DNA of 64,000 nt from CAVQLX01 sp963713495 (GTDB taxonomy: Bacteria; Desulfobacterota; Binatia; DP-6): contig CAVQLX010000007.1 of the NCBI GenBank assembly GCA_963713495.1, forward strand, positions 434,001-498,000, written 5' to 3'. This document shows, piece after piece, positions 54,258 through 63,939 of the stretch. The notes beneath the pieces were generated by a model. It searched no databases. It saw only the letters and a program-made list of their open reading frames with translations, and had not been told where the DNA came from. How positions within the stretch are numbered: position 1 is the first letter of the stretch; each line of letters begins with the position of its first letter. The translations under genes were made by a program, and so were the position numbers.

Positions 54258-55229
54258 ATGACTTTGATTTCGCGAGTCGGTCACGCCCTCGTCGCGCCGA
54301 GCGCAGCGCTGGCTGCGGGAGCACTGATCTACGTCGGCTTCACCGCAGCGCCAGCGATGGCCATCGGTTACCCGGCACCGGGCGGTATCTACGCGCCGTT
54401 TACCGACTGCCCACTGCACGACCCGGTCATGCGGCTGGCCGCGCCCGGGTTCGCGATGGGGTGCATCAAGTCGATCACCCAGTCGGGAAGCTTCGCGATC
54501 AACGGCATCCCGGTGCCCATCACACACCCGGTGACGGTGCAATTCGGCACCTATTCGAACCAGGACAGCAGCGGCAATCAGGTCTTCTTCGTGGTGCCGC
54601 CGAAGGACAAACAGGAGTTGATTGCCGAGCCGGAAGTGATTCCGAACGGCCTGCTCCTGCTGGTGTGCTCGACCGGCGATCCCGCCGTCGCGAAGCTGTG
54701 TAAGAAGGCAATGAACAGCGGGCACACCGATCTCAGCGTGCAGGTCGAGCTGGCCGGTCCGATCACGAACTTCTCACCCTTGGCTCCGTCGCCCTTCACG
54801 CTGCCGGTGAAGGTCACGCTCGACAATCCGCTGCTCACCGGCCAGTGCTCAATCGGCTCGGACAGCGACCCGATCGTGCTCAACCCGCTCTTCAACCCGG
54901 TCGGCATGCTCAACTTCGAGCCCGACCCCGATCCGGCCCGGTTCCCGAACGTCGCCGTGCTCTCGATAAAAGGGTCCACCCTCACGGATGATACCTTCAG
55001 CGTGCCGGCCGCCACGGGTTGTGGCCCCGGTGGCGTGGCCAATGCCGCGATCAACGCCTTCCTGGGTCTGCCGTCCCCCTCGGGCAACAACCACCTCGTG
55101 TTGAACGGCAACAACGCGCTCTTCGCCGACGATTTCGCCGAGAGCAACCAGGCGCGGGATCTTCTGGCAGCTTTCAAGGCCAGCGTGGGGGTGCCGCCGG
55201 CGTCGCCGAGCGGCGCGTTCATCGACTGA
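54258..55229 (+). CDS. Secreted protein of unknown function, actinobacterial-like
   Basis: A 323-residue exported protein. ATG 54258 has AAAGGAAGG upstream and a long signal peptide (ALVAPSAALAAGALIYVGFTAAPAMA). The mature part is beta-rich: PLHDPVMRLAAPGFAMGC, GSFAINGIPVPITHPVTVQFG, VFFVVPPKDKQELIAEP, and ends in an Asn/Leu/Ala-rich segment. It has four or five Cys, possibly disulfides. Codon use looks less GC-biased than neighbours (more T and A at third positions), which hints at transfer. I have seen similar proteins in actinobacteria but cannot name the family. It converges with the amidohydrolase and ends before a strong hairpin. Confidence 0.75.
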   Translation: MTLISRVGHALVAPSAALAAGALIYVGFTAAPAMAIGYPAPGGIYAPFTDCPLHDPVMRLAAPGFAMGCIKSITQSGSFAINGIPVPITHPVTVQFGTYSNQDSSGNQVFFVVPPKDKQELIAEPEVIPNGLLLLVCSTGDPAVAKLCKKAMNSGHTDLSVQVELAGPITNFSPLAPSPFTLPVKVTLDNPLLTGQCSIGSDSDPIVLNPLFNPVGMLNFEPDPDPARFPNVAVLSIKGSTLTDDTFSVPAATGCGPGGVANAAINAFLGLPSPSGNNHLVLNGNNALFADDFAESNQARDLLAAFKASVGVPPASPSGAFID

Positions 55230-55244
55230 CCGTTCGGTGACTGA

Positions 55245-55273
55245 CGCGGGGCTCCTGCCTAAGGAGCCCCGCG
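55245..55273. terminator. Bidirectional hairpin between converging genes
   Basis: CGCGGGGCTCCT / AGGAGCCCCGCG, twelve perfect pairs with a five-base loop (55257-55261). It lies 16 bases after the secreted-protein stop; the amidohydrolase stop (55261-55259, minus) sits in the loop. This is the strongest terminator-like hairpin in the window, again without a T-tract. Confidence 0.65.
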
Positions 55274-56726
55274 ACAGGGCGCCGACATCCATTCCTCGGG
55301 AGTCCGCGCCACGCCGTCCTGAACGGTCCACCGGATCGTCCGCAGCGCGCCCAGGTCCTGCAGCGGGTCGTCGCGCACGATCACCAGGTCGGCGCGCCGG
55401 CCGACCTCGACGGTGCCCAGCTCGGCGTCCATGCCCAGCATCTTCGCGGGGGTCCGCGTGGCGGCGAGGAGGGCGGCGAGCGGTGGAAGCCCGGCCTGAC
55501 CCAGCAGCTCGATCTCGCGGACCGTCGTCGGTCCGTGGAAGTGGTAGATCGCCGCGTCCCACGGCGACGGGGCGTCGGTGCCAACGACGATGGGGACACC
55601 CGCCTCGTAGAGGCGGCGGACGTTGCGCTGGCTGTAGGCGAGACCGTCGAGCAGGTTGCGCTCGGTCCACAGTCGACTCGCCACGAAGGGGCGCAGCATC
55701 TCCGGTATCCAGGGTGCCGCGAACCCGAGCATCGCGATCGCGAAGTAGCGGTCGGCGCCCGGGTCGCGGGCACTCGCCAGCTCGACCTCCGGAACGGTCA
55801 GCCGCACGAGCGGATCCTCCAGCCGCGCCCGCTGAAAGAGGCCCGGCCAGTTGTCGAGGATCGAGAAGGTCGTCACCTGATACGCTCCGCTCGCTTTCAT
55901 GCGCGCGATGAAGTCCTCGGAAAGATCGCTTGGCGGCATTGGCTGCCCGGTCCACACCCCGCCCCAGACCGCGTGCATGATCGCATGAGCCCCCCACTCG
56001 AGCGCTGCCGCCTGCGCCTTCTCGCTGGTCGCATGGACGTAGAGCGGGAGCTGGCGCCGGGCGGCGCCGTCGATGAGGGCGCGACGCAGCTCGGGCGAGA
56101 AACCGCCCAGCGAGGCAAACGGGTTCCATCCCGCCTCGAGCGCGATCTTCACTCCGACGCCGCCGAGCGATTGGATCAGGTCGAGCTTGGCCTCGATCTC
56201 CTCGGGCGTCGAGTCCGTCCCGAACCCGGGCCAGCCATATCCTCCCGGGGGACGAACGTAGGGTCCGGTGGTGAGGAACCGCGGACCCGCGTGCCCGCCG
56301 GCGAGCCACGCCTGGATGTCACGCGCGGTATGGCGGATCGATACCGGCATCGAGAACCGTCGTGACGCCGCAGGCCAGGTACGCCCGCAGATGTTGTCGG
56401 TCGAGCTCGCGCACCGTCTCCGGCGAGTCCTTCCGGAAGCCGCTGCCGGGCGCGGCGATGAAGTGCACGTGCATGTCCATCAGTCCGGGCAGCACCGTCG
56501 CGCCGTCGGCGTCGAGGACCGGCACGGCGGGCGCGGCGATCTCCGCGGCGATCTCGCTGACGCGTCCACTCCGGATCAGGATCGACACGGGCCCACGGGG
56601 TGGGGCGCCGGTCCCGTCGATGAGGCGGGCGTTGCGGACGAGCAGGTCGGCCGCCTGGACCCGCGCGACGGCCCCCATCGCGAGCACGACCACGGCCGCG
56701 GCGCGGCCCGGGGTTCCGAGGCGCAT
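55259..56726 (-). CDS. Secreted metal-dependent amidohydrolase (one frameshift)
   Basis: About 488 codons. Signal peptide AAVVVLAMGAVARVQA, then an amidohydrolase-1/imidazolonepropionase-like fold: metal motif MDMHVHF (HxH), the later His in YVHATSEKAQAA and HAIMHAVWGGVW, and the Asp in VGTDAPSPWD; the C-terminus ELGTVEVGRRADLVIVRDDPL is the beta-sandwich closing strand. The frame changes near 56330. ATG 56726 lies three bases after a GTG that touches the upstream rmuC stop. Substrate is perhaps a cyclic amide or peptide. Confidence 0.85.
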
Positions 56727-56729
56727 CAC

Positions 56730-58014
56730 CTACGCCGAGCGCTCGTCGCGCGCCGGGTCGAACAGTGGCAGCAGCTCGGGGGCCTGCGGCGCCTCGGGCA
56801 CGACGTCGATGGGCTCGAGCGGCTCGATCTCCGCGCCCGCCGCGGCGCCCAGGTCCTTGAAGCGTCGCGCCGCCGGCAGCACGCGGCGATCGAGCGAGCC
56901 GACCGCCGCGTTGTACGCGTCGACGGATTTCACCAGACACCGGCGGAGCGTCTCGAAGTGCTCGGCGAGGATGCTGACGCGCTTGTACAGCTCGCGGCCC
57001 GTCTCGCACACCTGCTGCGCCGTCTCGGTCATGCGTTGCTCGCGCCACGCCTGCGCCGCGCCCCAGAGCAACGCGATCAGGTTGATCGGGCTCGCGAGGA
57101 TCACCCGTTGCGCCACGCCGCGATCGATCAGCTCGGGGTCGATCGCGAGCGCGGCGCGAAAGAAGTTCTCGCCGGGAAGGAACATCACGACGAACTCGGG
57201 ACCGGGCTCGAACTGGTCGCGGTACGCCTTGCCGGCGAGCCGCGTCATGTGATCGCGCACCAGCCGCGCGTGGTCCTCCAGCAGCCGCTGCCGCACCGTC
57301 TCGTCGGTCGTCTCCTCGGCGTCGAGATACGACCGCATCACGGCCTTGGCGTCGACCACGATGCTGCGCCCGCCCGGGAGCCGGACCACCAGGTCCGGGC
57401 GCAGGCGGCCGTCGTCGCCGGCGACCGTCACCTGCTCGTCGAAATCACAATGATCGAGCATGCCCGCCAGCTCGACGACGCGCCGGAGCTGGACCTCGCC
57501 CCAGCGGCCCCGCACGCCCGGCGTCCGCAGCGCCAGCGACAGCGTCGCCGTCTCGGCGGCAAGGCGCTGCTCCGACTGGTGCAGCCCGAGCGACCTTCTC
57601 GCTGAGCGCGCCGTGGGTGGTCTCGACGCGCCGCAGGCTGCCGTCCAGACGCTCCAGCGAGTCGCGCACCGGACGGAGCAGCTCGCCGATCGCCGTCTGG
57701 CGCGCGTCGAGATCGCCGCGCGCGCCCTGCTGGAACTCGCCGAGCTTGGTGCGCGCCAGCTCGAGGAACGACTGGTTGTTCAGATCGAGCGCCTGGCGCG
57801 AGAGCGCGTCGAACGCCTCGCGGAGCCGCGACTCGCCGGCCTCCAGCATCGCGACGCGCTCCGCGCCGATCCGCCGCTCGCCCGCCAGCTCGGCCTCGAG
57901 ACGCGCCTGCGTCTCGCGCGCCCGCAGACCCACCGCCAGCCACGCCGCGAGGATGCCGATCACGAGTCCCACCCCGCAGCCGACTCCCAGCGTCGTCCAC
58001 TCCATGCCGGCCAT
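56730..58014 (-). CDS. rmuC: RmuC-family DNA recombination protein (one frameshift)
   Basis: About 427 codons. N-terminal TM helix (TLGVGCGVGLVIGILAAWLAVGL), a long coiled coil, then the nuclease-like RmuC domain: GRWGEVQLRRVVELAGM, PDLVVRLPGGRSIVVDAKAVM, and LLEDHARLVRDHMTRL. RmuC limits inverted-repeat recombination in E. coli. The frame changes near 57595. ATG 58014 (MAGMEW) begins the helix. The gene ends one base before the amidohydrolase start, so the two may be co-transcribed. Confidence 0.9.
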
Positions 58015-58103
58015 CACCCCACCCATGCGCCGCGTGTACCTTGCCTCCGCCCGGCGATCCAGGCCTACTCGATCCGATCGGAGCGCAGGGGGAGGACCCG
58101 CAC

Positions 58104-58319
58104 ATGGTCGAGAAGACGATCGAGCTGACGGGGACGTCGACGAACTCCATCGAAGACGCGGTGGGCCTCGCGGTCTCACGCGCCTTCGCCACGCTGAAGG
58201 GCATCAAGCCCGAGGTCGAGATCGACCGCGTCACCGCCGTCGTGGAGGACGGCGGCGTCACGGCCTGGCGTGTCCGCGTGCGCGTCAGCTTCGCGGTCCA
58301 GGAGCAGCTCCACGAGTAG
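58104..58319 (+). CDS. Dodecin-family flavin-binding protein
   Basis: A 71-residue protein, MVEKTIELTGTSTNSIEDAV followed by AVSRAFATLKGIKPEVE, the beta-alpha-beta-beta dodecin fold that assembles into dodecamers and stores flavin or CoA. The usual flavin-stacking Trp of bacterial dodecins is shifted: Trp appears in GVTAWRVRVRVSF. ATG 58104 has GGGGGAGG upstream. The next gene begins one base after its stop. Confidence 0.85.
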   Translation: MVEKTIELTGTSTNSIEDAVGLAVSRAFATLKGIKPEVEIDRVTAVVEDGGVTAWRVRVRVSFAVQEQLHE

Positions 58320-58320
58320 C

Positions 58321-59301
58321 ATGGGCGAAACCGCCAAGACCCGCGAGGTGATCGACGGGGTGGTGCAGGTCTTCCTGCCGCTCCCGATGCGCCCCACCAT
58401 CATCAACGTCTACCTGGTGCGAAGCGGTGACAGCTGGACGCTGGTCGACACCGGCATGCACACCGGCGACAGCATGGCGACCTTCCGCAGCGCCCTCGCG
58501 GAGATCGGCATCGCGGCCGCCGACGTCCGCCGGATCGTCTGCACGCACCATCACATGGATCACTACGGGTCTTCGGAGCCGCTGCGCGAGCTGACGCACG
58601 CCGAGGTGCATCTCCACCCGCTCGAGGCCGAGCGCGCGGCGGCGGCGCACGACGCGCTCGGCGAGGACGTCGCGTTCCTGCGCCGCAACGGCATCCCCGA
58701 GGTGCCGCCCGGGAAGCAGATGCCGCCGATGAGCCGCGTCGTCGGGACGCTCTACCGCCCGGCGATTCCGGACCAGCTGCTCGCCGACGGCGACGAGCTG
58801 CCGCTCGGCGACGGCCGCCGGCTCGACGTCGTGTGGACGCCCGGGCACACGCCCGGCCACTGCTGCCTGCTGCTCCAGCCCGACGGCGTGCTCTTCGTCG
58901 GCGATCATCTGCTGCCGAAGATCACGCCGCACGTCGGCATCGGTCCGAACGGGCCCGCGAATCCGCTCGGCGACTTCCTCGCGTCGCACGAGAAGATCAA
59001 GCGGCTCGACGCGCGGCTCGTCTGTCCGGCGCACGGCGGGGTCTACGAGGACCACCGCAAGCGCGCGAGCCAGCTGATCGACTTCCACCGCGTGCGCAAG
59101 CTCTCGATGCTGGACATCATCCGCAAGCAGCCGAGCACCGCCTACGAGGTGGCGCTCGACGCCTTCGCCATCAGCCCCGACGACCGCTTCCAGGTGATGG
59201 CGGCGACGTCGGAGACCCTGGCGCACCTCGAGCTGCTGCGCCTCGAGGGCCGGGCCCTGGCCAGCGAGACCGACGGGGTCGTGCGCTACCGGGCGAGGTA
59301 G
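58321..59301 (+). CDS. Metallo-beta-lactamase-fold hydrolase
   Basis: A 326-residue cytosolic hydrolase. The metal motif is THHHMDHYG (HxHxDH), followed by the third-His region GHTPGHCCLLL, the Asp in VGDHLLPKITPHVG, and the last His in LVCPAHGGVYEDH. The C-terminal helices (MLDIIRKQPSTAYEVALDAF) resemble the glyoxalase-II-like/LACTB2-type group. It acts on a thioester, lactone or similar ester. ATG 58321 is one base after the dodecin stop, so they share a transcript. Confidence 0.93.
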   Translation: MGETAKTREVIDGVVQVFLPLPMRPTIINVYLVRSGDSWTLVDTGMHTGDSMATFRSALAEIGIAAADVRRIVCTHHHMDHYGSSEPLRELTHAEVHLHPLEAERAAAAHDALGEDVAFLRRNGIPEVPPGKQMPPMSRVVGTLYRPAIPDQLLADGDELPLGDGRRLDVVWTPGHTPGHCCLLLQPDGVLFVGDHLLPKITPHVGIGPNGPANPLGDFLASHEKIKRLDARLVCPAHGGVYEDHRKRASQLIDFHRVRKLSMLDIIRKQPSTAYEVALDAFAISPDDRFQVMAATSETLAHLELLRLEGRALASETDGVVRYRAR

Positions 59302-59408
59302 AGGCCCGGACGGCTCGACCGCCCGATGTGCAGATGGGCGGCCCACCTCGACCGGTCGTCCCGGAAGTCCGTTGACTCGAAAACGGGGACGAGTCTAAGG
59401 CTCTGGCC

Positions 59409-59942
59409 ATGGTGCGCACCCTCGTCTCCGGATGCTGCCTCGTCCTGGCCGTCGCGCTCGTGGCGCCGGCTCCCGCCTCCGCGGAGCCGCATGCGAGGCC
59501 CAGGGACTTCCGCTGTCTGCTCAAGGGCAAGAAGGTCGAGGGCACGAACTTCTACATCTTCAACCGCAGCCGCGCGCGCCTCCGGAAGGCCGTCGCGATC
59601 ACGGAGGCCGGCGCGCTCCCGCCGGCGAGCTATCCGGTGAACACCGTCCTGCAGGTCCTGCCGTTCGAGGCCATGATCAAGCGCCGGCCCGGGTACAATC
59701 CGGGCGGCAACGACTGGGAGTTCGTCAGGCTCGGCATCGACGCGAAGGGGAAGACGCAGATCCTCGCGGATGGCAGGGGCGAGGTGGCCAACGCCCTGGG
59801 CTCCTGCCAGACGTGCCACCAGAGACTCGCCCCGACCCACGACCTGGTGTGCGGGTTCGTGATCGGCGCCAAGGGCCTCGGGCTGACCGACGAGCAGCTC
59901 GCCGCGATCCAGGCGACCGACCCGCGCTGCAAGAAGAAGTAG
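59409..59942 (+). CDS. Secreted cytochrome P460-like heme c protein
   Basis: A 177-residue exported protein with a signal peptide (LVSGCCLVLAVALVAPAPASA), a beta-rich mature part (LPPASYPVNTVLQVLPFEAM; NDWEFVRLGID) and one heme c site, CQTCH, at residues 133-137. The layout and late single CxxCH match cytochrome P460/cytochrome c' beta-type proteins, which act in hydroxylamine or nitric oxide metabolism. The cross-linking Lys cannot be located. It ends two bases before the STAND ATPase stop. ATG 59409. Confidence 0.7.
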   Translation: MVRTLVSGCCLVLAVALVAPAPASAEPHARPRDFRCLLKGKKVEGTNFYIFNRSRARLRKAVAITEAGALPPASYPVNTVLQVLPFEAMIKRRPGYNPGGNDWEFVRLGIDAKGKTQILADGRGEVANALGSCQTCHQRLAPTHDLVCGFVIGAKGLGLTDEQLAAIQATDPRCKKK

Positions 59943-59943
59943 C

Positions 59944-62900
59944 TCAGAAGCGCCAGTCGACGCGCACGCGCGGGTCGGGCTCGTACGCGCAGAAGTAGCC
60001 CGTCCGCACCGCGGCCGTGAGGTGCTGGCCCAGCGCGGGGCTGCCCGCCGCGATCTTCTTCACCACCGCGCCGATCGTGCGGCTCACGTTGACGCGCGCG
60101 CGCTCGGCGGCCGATCCGGCGCTGCGGCTCCGCCCGCCCAGGCCGACGGCGCGGGCGAGCTCGTCGGTGAGGAAGTCGATCTCCTGCTGCGCGCGAGCCG
60201 CGCGCTCGAGGTCGCTCCACCGCTGCGCCTCCTCGAGCTCCTCGCGCAGGTCCTCCAGCCGGCGCCTGTACGCGGCACGGGCCGACGGGTCGAGCAGCTC
60301 GCCGGCGTCGCCCGACGCTGGCCGGCCGGAGCCCTCGACCAGCGGCTCGCCGCCGCCCGAGAGGTCGAGCACGTGGAACTCGCGACCGGGGTGCCGGAGC
60401 AGGGTCTGGAGGAAGGCCAGGCCCTTCGTGTCCTTCAGCTGGAAGCTGTCCGCGCCGTAGGAGACGATCCAGAACTCGACCTCGCGGCGCAGGCTCGCCT
60501 GCACGCTCGCGCCGCTCGGCGCGACGACGTCGGCAGCGGCGAGCGCGGGCGGCGGAACGGCTGCAGGCGCCGGTTCCGGTTCCGCCAGCTCCGCGCGGAG
60601 CAGCGCCATCCCGCACGCGTCCGCCAGCTCCAGCCCCGCGGCGCGCAGCGCCCTGGCCCGCTCGGCATCGCCGGGCCGTCCGCGCACGCGGAGCAGCCGC
60701 GCGTAATCGCGCTGCGTGCGCGCGAGCGCCGGACGCGCGCCCAGCCGGGCGTTCATGACGAGCGCTGCCTCGAAGTGCGTCGCCGCGCGCTCCACGTCTC
60801 CCTCCGTGGCGGCGAGGAGCCCGAGGTGACGGTGCGCCGAGCCGAGGGCCCCGGGCGAGTACACCGGGAAGACGACGTTGCGCTCGGCGAACGGCGAGAG
60901 CAGGCGGTACAGCACCGTCGCGCGCGCGCGGTCGTCGAGCAGCGACGCGGCCGTCGCGAGGAGCGCGAGTGACGGCGGATAGTTGCAGTCGCGGCGCACG
61001 GCGGCGAAGTCGTCGGGCGCCAGCGCGTCCACGATGGCGCGCGCCTCCTCGAGCCGTCCGGTCTCCGCGAGCAGCACGGCCAGCAGGCAGCGCCAGCTTC
61101 CCAGCCCGGGATAGTCGGCCGCCTGCGACCGGATCGAACCCTCGATGCCGCCGAGCTCCCCGGTCTCGCGCCGGCAGAGGAACGTCTGCATGGTGAAGAG
61201 GCGCACCGCGGTGGGGTCGCTCGCATCGCGGCGAACGGCGAGCGCCTCGGCGGCGAGCCGCGCGGCCTCGGCAAAGCGGCCCTCCAGGATGGCGAGCCCC
61301 GCGCGATGGACCAGCGCGCGCCACTGCCGGTCGGGCAGCCGCGTGCGCTCGGCGTCGCGCTGCATGCGATCGATCGCCGCCGCCGCTTCGGCGACGCGTC
61401 CGAGCTCGAGCTGACAGAAGATCCACGCCACCTGTCCGTGATGCAGGGCCGGCTCGAATCCGATCGCCTCCGCGACGCCACGTGCCTCGTCCACCAGGGC
61501 GAGTCGCTCCGCCACGTCGCCCGGACCGGAGATCATCACCTGGCGGTAGAGGAGGGCCAGGGAGAGCGCGACCGGGTCGCCTGTCCGGCGCGCCGTCGCC
61601 AGCGCCGCGGCGCTCAGCGCCTCGCTGCGCGCGAGGTCCGAGAAGTACAGCGCCTGGGCGAGCATCGCGAGGCCGACCGCGCGGAAGAAGCTGTCCGACT
61701 CGCCGAGCGCGGCGAGCGCCTCCTCGAGGAGCGCGATGACCGCCGGATCGGGCGCGCCCGAGGGCGGGCTCGCCTCGGCGAAGCTCAGCGCCGCGTGCAC
61801 GAAGGCGTGCGTGTCGTCGAGCGCGCGCGCGCGCCGCGCGGCCTGGTCGAACGCCTGACGGGCCTGCGGATAGCGCGCCGCGCGCACCGCCACGTCACCG
61901 AGCGCGAGACAGATCTGGAGCCGCTTGCGCTCGTCGGGCGCCTGGAGCGCCAGCGCCGCGAGCGCGCGCTCGTAGTGCGCGAGCGCGTCGCCGTAGGCGA
62001 AGATGGCCACCGCCTGCTCGGCGGCGCGGATCGAGCACTCGACCGCTTTCGCCGCCGTGCCGAGCGGCGCGGCGCGCGCGTAGTGCGCTGCCAGCTCCGC
62101 CAGCGGCGGATCCGTCCGGTCGGCGTGGTGCGCCTCCAGCGCCGAGGCGACGCGCTGGTGGAGGTGCGCGCGCGTGGCCGGAAGGAGGTCACCGTACACG
62201 GTCTCGTGGACCAGCGCGTGGCCGAAGCGAAAGCGCCCGACGGTCGCCGTCTCCTCCACCAGCCCGAGCGCCGTGGCGGCGGTGAGGCGCGCCAGGACGT
62301 CCTCGGCCGACATCCCGGTCGCGAGCGTGAGCAGCACGACGTCGAACTCGCGCCCGACGACCGAGGCGAGCGAGAGCAGCTCGCGGTCCGCGGCGTCGAG
62401 CGGCTCCAGGCGCCGGCGCAGCGTGTCGCGCACGCCGTCGGGAAGCGGCACCGGCGCGCCGTCCACGCCGGCGTCGTCGAGACGGCCATCGTCCCGGAGC
62501 ATGCGCAGCACCTCGTCGAGGTAGAAGGGATTGCCCTCGGTCAGCTCGTGCAGGCGCGCGACCAGCGCCGCCGGCGCGCTGCCCGCGCTCGCGCGTTCGA
62601 CGAGCGCGGCCACGGCATCGCGGCCGAGACCACGCAGCGGCACGCGCTGCGCGAGCCGCATCGCATCGGAGAGGCCGCGCGGCTTCCGTTGCGCCTCGCG
62701 TTCGCGGCAGGTCGCGACGATGAGCAGGTGAGCGGCACGCAGCTCGCCGGCGACGAACGCGAGCAGCGCGAGCGACGCCTCGTCCGCCCAGTGCAGATCC
62801 TCGAGCACGACGAGCAGCGGCGCACGCGCGGCGGCGCGACGGATGAAGCTCGCCACCGCGTCCAGCAGCCGGAACCGCGCCTCGGCGTCGCCACCGGAAG

Positions 62901-63282
62901 GCGCGGAGGGCTGGACGTCGGGGCAGCGCACCCGGATGCCGGGAACGAGGTGTGCCAGGACCGGGGCGTCCGCTCCCAGCTCGTCGCGCAGCGCGTCCGC
63001 CTTGGCGCCGCCGACGTACTCCTCGAGCGCGCGCACCCAGGGCCAGTAGCTCGGCGCGCCCGTCTGCTCGGGCGCGCGTCCCCACAGCACCCGACCCGCA
63101 GGAAGGTCGGCCTGGCGCACCAGCTCCTCGACCATCCTGGTCTTGCCGATGCCCGCATCCCCCGTGACGACCACCAGCCGGGCGCGGCTGGCGTGCGCGT
63201 CGCGCAGCCCCGCCGCGAGCGTCTCCAGCTCGCGCTCGCGGCCGACGAACAGCGATCCAGTTTCCTCGCCGAGGCCGCCCAT
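59944..63282 (-). CDS. STAND-type AAA ATPase/TPR regulator with conserved C-terminal domain
   Basis: A 1,112-residue signalling ATPase. AAA_16 domain at the N-terminus: VGRERELE, Walker A GDAGIGKT (41-48), Walker B LLVVLEDLHWAD, and TEGNPFYLDEVLR. A long alpha-helical TPR-like region (about 360-900) follows. The C-terminal part, ADSFQLKDTKGLAFLQTLL then AERARVNVSRTIGAVVKKIA, is a conserved tail in actinobacterial and deltaproteobacterial members; it may be a winged helix or effector. STAND ATPases oligomerise on a ligand and then act. The gene is intact and lies 111 bases downstream of the H-NOX gene on the same strand. Confidence 0.9.
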   Translation of the reverse strand: MGGLGEETGSLFVGRERELETLAAGLRDAHASRARLVVVTGDAGIGKTRMVEELVRQADLPAGRVLWGRAPEQTGAPSYWPWVRALEEYVGGAKADALRDELGADAPVLAHLVPGIRVRCPDVQPSAPSGGDAEARFRLLDAVASFIRRAAARAPLLVVLEDLHWADEASLALLAFVAGELRAAHLLIVATCREREAQRKPRGLSDAMRLAQRVPLRGLGRDAVAALVERASAGSAPAALVARLHELTEGNPFYLDEVLRMLRDDGRLDDAGVDGAPVPLPDGVRDTLRRRLEPLDAADRELLSLASVVGREFDVVLLTLATGMSAEDVLARLTAATALGLVEETATVGRFRFGHALVHETVYGDLLPATRAHLHQRVASALEAHHADRTDPPLAELAAHYARAAPLGTAAKAVECSIRAAEQAVAIFAYGDALAHYERALAALALQAPDERKRLQICLALGDVAVRAARYPQARQAFDQAARRARALDDTHAFVHAALSFAEASPPSGAPDPAVIALLEEALAALGESDSFFRAVGLAMLAQALYFSDLARSEALSAAALATARRTGDPVALSLALLYRQVMISGPGDVAERLALVDEARGVAEAIGFEPALHHGQVAWIFCQLELGRVAEAAAAIDRMQRDAERTRLPDRQWRALVHRAGLAILEGRFAEAARLAAEALAVRRDASDPTAVRLFTMQTFLCRRETGELGGIEGSIRSQAADYPGLGSWRCLLAVLLAETGRLEEARAIVDALAPDDFAAVRRDCNYPPSLALLATAASLLDDRARATVLYRLLSPFAERNVVFPVYSPGALGSAHRHLGLLAATEGDVERAATHFEAALVMNARLGARPALARTQRDYARLLRVRGRPGDAERARALRAAGLELADACGMALLRAELAEPEPAPAAVPPPALAAADVVAPSGASVQASLRREVEFWIVSYGADSFQLKDTKGLAFLQTLLRHPGREFHVLDLSGGGEPLVEGSGRPASGDAGELLDPSARAAYRRRLEDLREELEEAQRWSDLERAARAQQEIDFLTDELARAVGLGGRSRSAGSAAERARVNVSRTIGAVVKKIAAGSPALGQHLTAAVRTGYFCAYEPDPRVRVDWRF

Positions 63283-63393
63283 GCGGGTGTCCCCCGTATG
63301 CCAAACCTCGGGATGGCCGCAACCGAAATCCTGGACCGGGCGCGACGCCCGCGCTGCCCCGGAAGACGGGGCAAGGGGGCCGGGGCGGCGGCG

Positions 63394-63939
63394 CTACGCC
63401 GTGACGCGGCGACGCGGCGCGCGTCCCGCGCGGAGGGTGAAGCGGGCGGCGCGACCGTCGGCGGGATCGATGTCCTGCCGGTCGAGGTCGACGTGATCGC
63501 CGAACCAGGCGATGCAGCCGCGGATCATGCCCTCCGCGACGTCTGCCATCGCCCGGCGCGAGCGGTAGAGCAGCTCGAGCTGCCCCGGCGCCGGCGCGCG
63601 CACCTCGAAGCGCGGGAACTCCGCATCGGGGTAGAGCTTCTTCACCTCGCCGTGCACGGAGGTCTCGATTCCGGCGAGCAGATCGAGCGCCGATCCCACG
63701 CCGTCGACGAACACGGGGTAGAGCGTGGCGAGCGTCCGGAAGAGATGCGCGCCGTAGCGTCGCAGGACCTCGTCGACGGGCTTTCCCGCGGCGTCCGCGG
63801 CACGCGTCGCCAGCATCAGGAGGTCCTCTTCCGGGTAGGTTCCGAGCGGGCTGTACGCCTCGGTCCCGAGATGCCCCGCCGCGGCGGGCAGCTCGCGCTC
63901 CACGAAGTCGACGAAGTTGGTGAAAAGGATGCCCTTCAT
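63394..63939 (-). CDS. H-NOX (heme NO-binding) domain protein
   Basis: A 181-residue stand-alone heme nitric oxide/oxygen sensor. It opens MKGILFTNFVDFVERELP; Tyr-Pro-Glu in LGTYPEEDLLMLA is the conserved early helix. His96 in SVHGEVKKLYPD is the likely proximal heme ligand, and YRSR (125-128) is the YxSxR motif that contacts the heme propionates. It senses NO and passes the state to a partner, usually a kinase or cyclase; none is adjacent, but a STAND ATPase follows on the same strand. ATG 63939 gives the family start. Promoter is in the last 60 bases of the window. Confidence 0.88.
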   Translation of the reverse strand: MKGILFTNFVDFVERELPAAAGHLGTEAYSPLGTYPEEDLLMLATRAADAAGKPVDEVLRRYGAHLFRTLATLYPVFVDGVGSALDLLAGIETSVHGEVKKLYPDAEFPRFEVRAPAPGQLELLYRSRRAMADVAEGMIRGCIAWFGDHVDLDRQDIDPADGRAARFTLRAGRAPRRRVTA

